Positions 37,331 through 47,900 of a DNA stretch of 64,000 bases are shown here, in pieces. Location of the stretch: the NCBI GenBank assembly GCA_017979445.1, contig CM030714.1, positions 744,001 through 808,000 of the forward strand. The letters are read 5' to 3'. This DNA is from Akebia trifoliata (taxonomy: Eukaryota > Streptophyta > Magnoliopsida > Ranunculales > Lardizabalaceae). The notes below the pieces were generated by a model. It made no database searches. It was given only the letters and a program-made list of their open reading frames with translations, and was not told the origin of the DNA. How positions within the stretch are numbered: position 1 is the stretch's first letter; each line of letters starts with the position of its first letter. A program made the translations under genes and the position numbers.

Positions 37331-37707
37331 GGCTTCTCTCCATGTCTCTCCAAGTCTCTTCACTTTTGGAGAGAAAGAAAAATTATTGTTTTTCTCTTCT
37401 CCTCTCTCCCCACACTTGACAACCCAAATAAGAAAATGGAGAGAAACTCATTTATTTTTTCTCATCTTCCTACCATTTCTCCCCATTCAAAATACTTGTT
37501 TTGTGTGTGATAATTCAACATGATAATAAGCATGTTATAATGAAATGTTGGTGTGGGAGTAGCAATAGAAATTCTTAAGCTTATTACAACAAATCCAGGA
37601 GAAAGATTTCTAAACCAACCCCAATCCAACAGAATGGATTAAGCGAAGCAGTGAGAGAAAACCCACCAAAAAAAAATCTGAATTTTTCAGTCTCTCTCTC
37701 ATAAAAA

Positions 37708-40700
37708 ATGCAGATTTCTCTTAGCATATCGACCTCAAGCATCCCTCCATTCCTTCTAGCACACGAACCAACTTCTGAATTTCCTTCCAAATCCCCATTA
37801 TCTACACTTCGAAGACTTAATAGCCAGAAAATTTCATTCGGCAGCCATGGCCGTAGTTTACTTGCTTATAAAGGGTCTGGATTTCTCTCTGCAGTCGACC
37901 GAGCAATGGAAGAGGAGGAGTACAGGAAAGCTAGGGCTGAGATCAACCGCAAAGGTGTCGACTTGGAAGGGTATTTAATCGAGGGAATTTCAATTGGTGG
38001 GCACGAAACCTGTGTTATTGTGCCGAGGTTGAATGCGGCTTTCGATATCGGGAGGTGTCCATCCAGAGCTATACATCAAGACTTTCTGTTCATCACTCAT
38101 GCTCATCTTGATCACATCGTAAGCTTTTACATAAATCTATTTGCACCAAATGTAGACGAAAAACACGGTAATTTATTAGTTTATAAGATTATTGTTCTTA
38201 GAAATTGAAACCCATTGGTGGTTTGTTGTTATTTATTTCAAATATGTTGAAGCAAAATCTTGTTTGGAGTCGAGACAGGTCCTGTCAAAGAACCCTTTGA
38301 AATTTGGATTATAATTTGATTTGTGTGGAAACCGTCAAATTAGGATGATTTAGTGTTTTATAGCTCAAGATCCAATTTACAGAGCCGTGTTAATTTATTA
38401 GTTTATAAAATTATTGTTCTTATAATTTGTAACCCATTGGTGATTTGTTGTTATTTATTTCAATTTTTTTAATTAAAACCATGTTTTGAGTGGGACAGGT
38501 CCTGGTCAGGAACTCTTTGAAATTTGGATTATACTTTTATTTGAGTGGAAACTATCAAGTTAGGATGATTTAGTGTTTTGTAGCTCTAGAACCAATTTAG
38601 CGGACTGACATGGGTGGATAACTGTAGTTTGTTGTTATTTACTTCATATTTGTTGAATTAAAACCATGTTTCGAGTTGTGGCAGTTCCAGATAAGGAACC
38701 CTTAGAAATTTGGATTTTACTTAAAGTTGAGTGAAACTGTCAAATTTGGACGATGTAGTGTTTTATAGCTCAAGAACCAATTTAGTGGATCGACATGGGT
38801 GGATAATTATAATTTGTTGTTATTTATTTCATATTTGTTGAATTAAAACCATGTTTCAAGTTGAGACAGGTCCACATAAGGAACCTTTGAAATTTGGATT
38901 TTAGTTATAGTAGAGTGACACCCGTCAAATTTGGATGATGTAGAGTTTTATAGCTCAAGAACCAATTTAGCATACCGGCATGGGTGGGTGATTGATTGGA
39001 TTGTAAATCTACTTGGTTGGACCTTGAGTCGCTCGTCGTAGTGCTTAATATCTGTTCATCTAGCATGTCGGTAATCAAGTGGAGCAAAACATGTCTTAGA
39101 GATTTTATGAAGTATTGGAAAAAATCACAATGCACTTTGACATGCAAGGATACAATGACACATTACATTTTTGTTAGAGAAGCTAAAAATACGATGCCTA
39201 GTCAAGTAATACAACCTTTTTGGAACACTTATAGTACAAAGAAATTAATTTAACTTTCTACTATGAGACAATGATGCCCCTATGTATCATATTGGTAACA
39301 GGATAGTATGAGATTTGATGTGTGTATGATACTTCAAGTTTAAATGATGCATGAGACTTAAGCTTTGAACAATGCTTTTGTGTTTTGTTCAAGTTCAATT
39401 GGTTTGTGCTTAGCTTGGTTTGTTGCCTTTCAAACTAGAAGATATGATGGATTTCATCTTACCCAATTACAGGGTGGTCTTCCAATGTATGTAGCAACTC
39501 GTGGGCTTTACAGCTTAAAACCTCCAACAATATTTGTGCCGCCAAGCATTAAAGAAGATGTGGAGAAGCTATTTGACATTCATAGGACCATGAGTCAGGT
39601 GGACTTGGAACTTGATTTGGTTGCATTGGATGTGGGTATGTAAATTTTTTTTTGTTGGGTGAATGTGTTTGTTCAATGACAATTTTGTCTTTTCGCTTTG
39701 AATTTGACTAACAAGTTTGAGTTCAGGGGAAACCTATGAAATACGGAATGACCTTGTTGTAAGACCGTTTAAAACACACCATGTTATTCCCAGTCAGGTA
39801 TGCTTTATCAAGTTAGACTATAGGCTTTATCAAGTCAGACTGTTTGCAATTGGGGAATATTCTAGTACCAATTCATGTGGTTTGTTGCCTTGTACAGGGA
39901 TATGTAATTTACTCTGTGCGAAAAAAGTTGAAGAAGCAATACACCCATTTAAAAGGAAAACAAATTGAAAAACTGAAGAAATCAGGTGTTGAGGTTCGTA
40001 ATTTTACCAACTTATTTAAGTTTATGATGACTTTTTTGGTTGTATATTCAAAGGTTTTATAAAGAGTGGATTTTTTTATATTGGTATCTGGCTTGTTGAG
40101 GCTAGATCCTATGTTCTCCAACATTTATTTGACTTCAAAGTTTCTTTGTTAGATTACAGACACTATATTGTCCCCAGAGTTGGCATTTACTGGAGATACA
40201 ACGTCTGACTTTTTGCTCAACCCACGCAATGCTGATGCCTTGAGAGCAAAAATTCTTATTACTGAGGTAAGAGTGTAAACTCTTTTGCGCAATTGTATCT
40301 TAATGGCACCCCCAATCAGCCTGATTCTGTGACAAGGGAAAAAGTAAAACTGCAATCTCCAACTATCTCTATAAATTTTGAACTTGTGATCTATAACATT
40401 AAAATTTGTTAGAAACTTAAATTTCGAGATGGTCTCTTTGAGCTTTGGATTTGAGACCTTTTCTAACAAATAAAATTTTCTTTTGACAGGCAACTTTCCT
40501 AGATGAAGGGTTCAGCATTGAGCATGCACGACAGCATGGACATACTCATTTGTTTGAGGTTTGTGAGACTTTGGATCATAAAACTTCCATTTATCTGTTT
40601 TATTTTCTAAGCTGCCCTCTTGACTCTGATCATGGTTCAATACTATCCCAATTTTAGTACTATTTCTTGTAAAAACTCTGAATTTTTTTCAATTTAATGA

Positions 40701-41232
40701 CTCGTGTTGGGATTCTATCATTTTGATGTTGTATTTGTTGTTTTGAAACATTGAAATGTTGAACCAATGTAGATCATGGAGCATGCACAGTGGATACGAA
40801 ACAAGGCAATCTTGCTCACTCATTTCTCATCCCGGTACAAGACAGAGGTGATCAATCAATGGCTTAAATGATCTATGATTATATTTCAAATAGGGAAATC
40901 TAACATCCCTTGCTTGTGTTTCATAACTATAGTCACCACATCTGTGCACTTGCCGTTGAGTTGAACACACCATTTGATGAAATTTACCCAATCAAATTTG
41001 GTGTAGATATTGACTTTGCAAATGATTCGACCCTATCAAATGGTGGTTCTACCGACTTGCATGAACACCACTTGTTCTTCTTTTGGTAGACTTTCAGTCA
41101 TCCTTTCAATGATTTACTAACTAGTAGTGTTCTCGATGACAGGACATCTCAGAAGCTGTATTAAAGCTGCAGTCGAAAGTGTCTGCAAAGGTAGTTGCTT
41201 TAAGAGAAGGTTTCAAATCAATGTATACTTAG
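37708..41232 (+). CDS. TRZ2: Ribonuclease Z, short form, plastid-type (tRNase Z-S)
   Basis: Exons: 37708-38118, 39473-39635, 39727-39797, 39898-39993, 40153-40266, 40490-40558, 40773-40847, 41143-41232; 362 aa, all introns GT-AG. The enzyme cleaves 3' trailers from tRNA precursors. The metallo-beta-lactamase motif H131-A-H133-L-D135-H136 lies at the end of exon 1 and continues as IGGLPMYVATRGLYSLKPP in exon 2. Further landmarks are LAFTGDT (Asp262), the H-A-R-Q-H-G-H-T-H segment (residues 297-305) and LLTHFSSRY (His325). The first 66 residues are Ser-rich with few acidic residues, as in a chloroplast transit peptide. Met67 (37906) begins a compact form without it. This length and layout fit Arabidopsis TRZ2 (plastid) better than the cytosolic TRZ1. 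Intron 1 (1.35 kb) holds an internal repeat. Confidence 0.93.
38165..38985. repeat. Imperfect tandem repeat, four copies of about 185-220 bp, in tRNase Z intron 1
   Basis: Four successive units share the order: a gtttgttgttatttatttca block, an aaaaccatgttt-like block, a sixteen-base gaaatttggatt block, then gatgatttagtgttttatag followed by ctcaagaaccaattta. The anchor words recur near 38341, 38561, 38746 and 38931, giving periods of 220, 185 and 185. Copies differ by scattered substitutions. Confidence 0.85.
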
Positions 41233-41577
41233 CAACATTTCAGCCCCAAAATTTTCTTTCCCTTTTCTGTAAGCAACTGTATTTGAGTAATCCTATTGAG
41301 TTCACATAGCTCGTCCCCACTACAAGGTTTCGCACACTAATTCATAGTTGCTGTAAAGCCCTTCATGGGAAGGGAAGCAAAAACCATAAACCAAAAAATA
41401 AGGGAAATGGGGATCCAGGGGAAGGCAAGTTCCTGTCGAGGCAACTAAAGAACCCGTGCAGCTATAGCACCCAAGTGAACATCGATGGGTCCAACAAGAA
41501 AATGGAATGGTAAGCAAAGATTTAAGATTACCTCTGAGAACCAACTCCACCGATAGTTGGAACAATTTGAAGGATCA

Positions 41578-41974
41578 AGGGTCTGTTTGTTACAGTTTCC
41601 AACTTCTGCTTCAGGATTCTGTGTCTAGGAGAAGCAGAAGTTCAGAGTCTGGGAAGCCGTGTCAGGAGAATCTTATTTGTTTTAGAAGCGGTTAAAGTAG
41701 TAGAGAGAGAGGTCGAATTGATTTTGTTGTTTAGTCAATGAGTTAAGAAGAATGAGTGGTGAAATCATCATTTCAACCTCAAACGTTTTTTGTTGTTAGC
41801 CTCTCATGGTGGCTTGCACACAAAAACAGCCCCAGTAAGGCTTCTCAAAAACACAATTTTTTGACTTCCCGCTAAAGCTTGTGAAGCAGAAGTCATTACT
41901 AACAAATATGCTTTTTCAACTTTTTCAACTCAAAGCCAAAAAGCCGTCGAAAAAACCTATAACAAACAGGCCCT
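41578..41974. mobile_element. hAT-like MITE (397 bp)
   Basis: The ends are agggtctgtttgttac and ataacaaacaggccct, an imperfect 15-16 base inverted pair of the kind seen in plant hAT MITEs (GGGCCTGTTTG ends). The interior is repeat-like with agaagcagaagt words and no coding frame. I could not find a clear 8-bp target-site duplication. Confidence 0.6.
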
Positions 41975-42285
41975 AAACATTGTGGTTATAATTATCAATA
42001 ACTTCTGAAGCATAAAACAATGTAGAAGTAGTGGTTGCATCCCAAAAAGGGTCAAGACCATAAATACTGGCTTCAAATGATATATTAAACGATCTATGTC
42101 CTAAGATTTTTTTTTTGACTCCCACTTTTACGCACCCATACCCTCAGGTGCCTTCCTAATTTAAATTCTTTTAGTTGCCCCATTGAATCTTTGATCCAAC
42201 TAATGAAATAGTTTAATATGGTACATAAACACGACATTAAAACTTGCTTAACTTGTTTATAAATTTATAATCGAAAGTGAAGAAA

Positions 42286-42295
42286 ATATATATAT

Positions 42296-42363
<68 letters not shown>
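42286..42363. repeat. (TA)n microsatellite
   Basis: About 39 TA dinucleotides with one interruption. Unlike the (TA)n tracts near 2830, 4100 and 8225, it carries no inserted element. Confidence 0.95.
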
Positions 42364-42366
<3 letters not shown>

Positions 42367-43023
42367 GTTAAAAGTAAAATGAAGAAACTCTTAAAAGGGA
42401 TTTATTTATTTATCATAAAGATCTCTTAATTAGTTGTTGATACTTGAGATACCTCCTATGGTTTTTGATTTAAACAGATTATATATAGGTGAGTTGTATG
42501 TGTATGAACATGACGTGTTAATGACAAGATAATTAAACTGATTGAAATGGGTTATCGTTCCTAACTCAAACATGACTTGCTTAATTATTGAGTTAGATGG
42601 GTCAACATGATTACAATTGAAAACAAAATACAATTAGGCTCAAACTTGCTATTTTGTATCATTTTCACATCATGTAAAGAATTATTACCCCTAATAGTTG
42701 GCTTAGAGTTTTTCTTACATACATTGAGGTTAAGAAAGCACATCCTCTTTGAGATTGGGCCCGTGTAATAGGAGAAAACTAGTAAAGTTGGAGTGATATT
42801 GTTAAAAAATGGAAGAAGAGATAATAAAATAAAGTTGAAAGGGTATTATTGAAAATTGAAGATAAGTGGATAGGCATTGTTTGTTTGTTTTGATTTTTTC
42901 TACCAATAAAGATGGATTACATTGAAATAAGATAAGTATGACACACCCAGAAAAGATCATATATACAGTTGAAGGGTATTTTGGGAAGGAGAGGGTGGAA
43001 GAGGGCAAGATTAGAGCTCTGTA

Positions 43024-43113
43024 ATTGTTCCTACTAATGAATTTTCTTCTACTATGTCATCAAGTTCCATTGTTCCTACTAATGAATTTTCTTATACTAT
43101 GTCATCAAGTTCC
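43024..43113. repeat. 45-bp tandem duplication
   Basis: Two adjacent copies (43024-43068, 43069-43113) of a unit starting attgttcctactaatgaatt and ending caagttcc differ at one base. Confidence 0.93.
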
Positions 43114-43560
43114 ATATTAAATTAGAACAGTAAATCAAGAGTTCCCATATTTATATCATTTATGCATCTACAATAAATAACCCTAGATCCACAACATATT
43201 CTAGGTTAATATTGTTGGAAAAATCTATAGAATTTTGTAGATTTCTGTGACCAAGTGAATTATTTTGAGCTATGATTTAAGTGGGACCAGAGGTCCAGAT
43301 ACATCGGTTTCAATATATATATATATATACCTTCTTTCAATATATTATCCAATATGATGTACGTTGGATTTCAACTTGATTGATAAAAAACAGATCCAAT
43401 AAGATATGAAATAAGATTCTTATTAAAACATAAATCCTCGATTTAAATCCAGTGATATTGGACTAACACACACACACACACACATATATATATTTTAGAT
43501 TGCGATACTAATTTGATCCATTGATAGTCCTAACTAATTATGAAAAAGAGTCGTGATAAT

Positions 43561-43706
43561 TTGATGCCATCCTCTAACATACGACCCCATCATAGAACTG
43601 TAGATAATTTGCCTCGAGATAAATGAGAAAAGATTTATGATTCTACATATCTCAATGCAAATGATCTACGGTTCTATGATGGGGCATATGTTAGAGGGGG
43701 CATCAA
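43561..43706. mobile_element. Fold-back MITE (about 146 bp)
   Basis: The left arm (ttgatgccatcctctaacat onward) is the inverse of the right arm ending ggcatcaa. About 50 bases pair, including agaaccgtag and ccccatcat words, leaving a short loop. There is no coding capacity. Confidence 0.75.
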
Positions 43707-44019
43707 AAAAATCATTATTCTTTAAAATATAATTGAAATCAACGACTAGTAAAATCGTAAAACTTGTTCTTTGATGCTTTTGTTTATAGAGAAGTAGGCA
43801 TGGTTTTAAAATCAATTATACGGTGACTCTTGTCATGCCTTACACACCTCGCACTGGTACCATATTGACTCATCCAGGTCACCTCATCTTGAACAAGTCA
43901 AATTGGTAAGCAATTTAAATTTATTTAATTCAAATTTTTTTTCATTCATCACTAAAAAAATTAATTATTTTGCATAAAAATTCAATTCACTTGACTTGAA
44001 TTCAAGAATATTGATCAAG

Positions 44020-44443
44020 TCGACTCAGATTTGAGAGGACTCAGTGTGATGGACAATTCACATTGACCTATTACTATGGGGGGATATGCTGAACATTATT
44101 CGGTCAATGAGCTTAGAAAACTGGGTGACTGGATAGAGTCAAATGTTCAAGGACTCATTTCAAATACACCTTATTCTGTAGGGAGATAAGTAAAAAAAAA
44201 CATAAAATAGAAAGAAGGAAAAGAAATCGACTCAGATTTGAGTGGACTCAGTGTGATGGATAATTAATAATTTCACATTGACCTATTACCATGAGATATG
44301 CTGAACATTATTCGGTCAATGAGCTTAGAAAACTGGGTGACTGGATAAAGTCAAATGTTCAAGGACTCATTTCAAATACACCTTATTCTATAGGGAGATA
44401 AGTAAAAAAAAAAAAACATAAAATAGAAAGAAAGAAAAGAAAA
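44020..44443. repeat. 207-bp tandem duplication in the PHD-gene promoter
   Basis: Copy 1 is 44020-44226 and copy 2 is 44227-44443. Both start tcgactcagatttgag and both contain tgaacattattcggtcaatg and the segment ending in a poly-A tract plus cataaaatagaaagaa. They differ by a few substitutions and short indels. Confidence 0.95.
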
Positions 44444-44451
44444 CCTAACTA

Positions 44452-44459
44452 GGTATATA
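44452..44459 (+). promoter_or_regulatory. TATA box of the PHD-finger gene
   Basis: The sequence ggtatataaaccggg contains a consensus TATATAA. It lies only about 10 bases after the 207-bp tandem duplication and upstream of CT-rich pyrimidine patches (44570-44770) typical of plant core promoters and leaders. The start codon is at 44976, so a leader of nearly 500 bases is implied unless a 5' UTR intron is removed. Confidence 0.6.
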
Positions 44460-44771
44460 AACCGGGTTTAGGCGACTCGCTCAGTTGCTCTTCCCCTCCC
44501 CATTTAAAACTCGGCTTTTAAAGCCCAAACCAAACCAAACGATTTTATCAAAAAAATCCCTATATACTTCTCTCTCTCCCTCTCTGTTACCATCTCTCCC
44601 TCTCTCTCACTCGCCACCATATCACACATAGTCTATCTCTCTCTCACTTAAAATCTCTTCAAATTACCCGCCAAAAAGGTAATATTAACGGATCTAAGTT
44701 TTTCAAAAAACTTCCACTCTCTCTCTCGTTATCTCTTCTCTTAGGCCTAGGGTTTCATCTCTCTCTCTCCC

Positions 44772-44954
44772 ATGGGTTCTAACTCTAACCCCTCTTCTTT
44801 GCAGGTTTTTCCTTCGATTTCAACTCCTCCAAGGCTGTATACGACTGAGATTCGAAGATTGTCGAGAATTCTAGGGTTTCTTCTTCTGGATTTCTCTTCA
44901 ACAACTCGTACGGATGAGAGCGAAGGAGTTTTTTTGGGTGAAGGAAGGATTTGA
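44772..44954 (+). other. Upstream open reading frame (60 codons) in the PHD-gene leader
   Basis: An ATG at 44772 (context ctcccATGGGT) opens a 60-codon frame that stops 21 bases before the main ATG at 44976. It is Ser/Arg-rich with no recognised domain. If the leader is unspliced, ribosomes would meet this ATG first. A possible acceptor (tttgcag) at 44799-44805 lies inside the frame, so a spliced leader could remove its start. Confidence 0.5.
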
Positions 44955-44975
44955 AATTTGAAGGATTCTTGAGTG

Positions 44976-47900
44976 ATGGATCCGGAGGGAGTTGAGGATT
45001 TGGTGTCTTCGGTTGGTGAGAAGAGAGTGGCAGAGAGCGATGGAGGGGATGAGTTGGGGAAGAAGAAGGCGAGAATCAATTCTAGTGGAGATATGAAGAG
45101 AGTTGCGGAGATTGCTCTTGTTTTATCGGCGATGGGGAAGATGAGAGGAGGAAAGAGTGCGAGTGATGTGGAGAAAGAACTCATGGTTGAAGCGAGGGAG
45201 AAGTTGGCGGCAATATGTGAAGGGTTTGCTCCGAAGGATATTGTCCCGAGGGATGCGGTTAGGGTTATTATTGAGGATCTTGGGCTTAATAGGTCGAGAG
45301 ATCAGAGGTTAGGGTTTCGACCTCCAAGGATGTCAATTGCTGAGAAGTTGCAGCTTACGATGAGGAAGGTAGTGTGTTTAAACTTGTTTTTAATTGCTTG
45401 AAGTTATTATATTTGAAGTTTATGGATCAATAAGAATATATCATCTACATGGATGTGTTGTGTTTCTCTTAATTCTCCATAATATGTTTGTAGAATCTAA
45501 GTTATTTATCTGATATTGTTGAAATCAAGGTTTAAATTCTGATGCAATGTTTGACCAAGAGGAAAACTAATATTGTCTCGACCGAAACATTCCCAATATT
45601 GGTCTTGGACTCTCAGCCAATACACTCCAATGTTTTGAACTATGGTTGAAAATTTTCAGAAATCATCCAAGTGAGACTGTAGTGGTAATCTTAATTTTTG
45701 TTTCCATATAGCCAAGTTAAAAACTCTTGATTATATTCGAAGATTCCTTGGACCATGTGTCTAATTGGTAATTTATATGAGGTACTGACTTAGCAAGCAA
45801 GTGTAATGTTGCTAAAATCGAGTGTTATTGCTGAATATTAAATTTAATATGTTATCAAACATTCGGGCATTTTCACCGTTGTGTGTTAAAACCCAGCACC
45901 AACGAAATGAGACACGGATAGAAAAAATCTGGGGGGATTTATAAGGTCTGAAATGTTTGAGTTCAATTTCTTTTTGTCACTAAAGGTGGAATTTCCACAA
46001 TCATTGTGGAAAATATCTTTGGCTTGAATGACTTTGTGTACGATTGATCCGCAAATTATTTACATGTAAGAACTCATATGCTACTCTTTTAATAGAATTG
46101 AATGAAGGAATATAATTCATTCCTTTTGAGGTTGGGGGGTTGGATCTTTAAAATATTGTCTAAATCAATCTTATTGAACCTAAAAAGAAAAACTTATTGA
46201 ACACACCCCCTCTCCTCTGTAATGGGCACTTCTTTTAGTTTGTTTCTCAATGTAATTTTGAAGCAGTGATCAAAATGCAATTACTTTCGAGGACATCATT
46301 TCCCAAAGACTGTGTACCATAGAACCTATCAAAAGAAAATATTATGTAACATAGACACAAACACCTCTGTTGCTGGTAGGCATGAAACCACTTGATGTGT
46401 TGAAATATTTGTATAGTTTATTTGATATGTTGAGTGATATATTTTTGAAAAACTGAACCTATGATGGCGGTTGCTAATACATGTCTTGTATGTTGGTCAC
46501 GCCAAATAGTGCCACGTTGCACAATCTCTGGCCCTTTTTTTTTTTTTTGATAGGTAATAATCTTTGGCCCATTGACTCAATGAATGTTTGCCTTCCCCCT
46601 TTGTGAACATACAAATGACAAATCAGCTTGCGCATGTAATTCCTAACTGTTGGATTGATCATTTTTTTTTTCATAGGCTTTGCAAATTTTATTGAAATGA
46701 AGAAAATGGAATGGAGGCCAAGGAGTCCGCCTAAAAAAAAAGCAAAAGAAAACACAAAAAATTAACCAGTACAAACAGCCTGCCATCAATACAAAAAGTC
46801 CTCAAAGAAGAAACCTCTAAACTCCTTAAAAAGCTTACTCTAAGAGAAAAGCAATCAAAACAGATAACAACACCACCTGCAAAGAATTCTCCTTTCCTTC
46901 AACGTCTCTGCTGTTTCGTTCTAACCAAATGGATCGATCATTTTTCACCATGGGCTTCAAAAAATTTCTTATGTTTCTAACCATTGGGATCCAATTCTCT
47001 GATGAAAAAAAAAATCTCAAATGGATATAAATCACCTATAAATATGGTTTTCTGCGCAGGTCCATCAAGGGATGGGGCAAACTTTAAAGGGCTATGAGGG
47101 CTCAAAAAGTGTGCCACATGGCATTCTTTGTTTTGACTGACAAACTGTAATGTATTATTGGCCAACAACAATGCCTTATCTCAAAGATTTGGGATCAGAT
47201 TCTCCACTCCACCCCGTCCAAACAAATTTATTATTATTTTGTTTATGGTAATGTGGAAAGAATGTATTCCATATCATCATTTGCTCAGATTTTATGATCA
47301 TGGTTCAAAATATTGGGTATTGGCTGAAAATGATGCGATCATATGAAACAATGACCTTGAAACATTGAATGTTTCAGGAATGTGTCAAATTCTATTGGAA
47401 TGTCTTGGTCAATATAGTATCAGTTTTTTCATTGACTGAAACATTCCTTTGGTACAACATTTAAACCTTGTTTATGATGCCACTATTTTCACCTAAGTTC
47501 CTCCTTATTTCTTTCTCTAGGCAGAAGAATCCAAGAAATTTGCGGCACAATCTGCAAGGTTGCAAGCGAGCTTTGGTGCTAAGGCCGAAAACCATGGTAC
47601 ATTGTTACATGCAGCTCATAGGTTCCAACCAAACAAGCCAAGTCCTGCTACTGTGTCTGCAGGAGGTTTTGGAGTTGATTCACCAATGGTCCATGTTACT
47701 GCACTAGCTTCAACATCCTCATCGAATCCGTTGCCTGCCAATGAAGTGCAATCAGCTATTATTTCCAGGGGATTGCATCACAGTCCTTTGGAAAGGGATT
47801 TGTCTTCCTTAGCACCATCACGAATGGAAGCGGCACATTTCAGGTTGGATGGAAGATCAAATGGGGCAGCTCATACATCCCAAGCTCAAGGTGCGGTTTG

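Larger units (their letters stand above)
33460..37707. other. Divergent intergenic region between TRAPPC11 and tRNase Z
   Basis: TRAPPC11 (-) and the tRNase Z gene (+) are divergently arranged over 4.2 kb. The TRAPPC11 leader occupies roughly 33460-33660. Its reverse-strand sequence has a cattattacag-like acceptor 7 bases before ATG, so a 5' UTR intron is possible. The segment 34060-34200 has a cluster of related gtcgagttcacc and gtcgaactcgac words. A repeat, possibly a solo LTR, fills 34845-36515, and 37195-37330 matches the dispersed repeat at 1308-1455. No gene is visible. Confidence 0.6.
41233..44975. other. Intergenic region between tRNase Z and the PHD gene
   Basis: It holds the tRNase Z 3' UTR, a hAT-like MITE (41578-41974), a (TA)n tract (42286-42363), a 45-bp tandem duplication (43024-43113), a fold-back element (43561-43706), a 207-bp tandem duplication (44020-44443), and the promoter and leader of the PHD gene. 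No other gene is visible. Confidence 0.65.

Noticed and set aside
44747..45184. 145-codon reverse-strand frame over the PHD-gene first exon
   Set aside because: It is antisense to a well-supported coding exon and Ser/Pro-rich because of the CT-rich leader.
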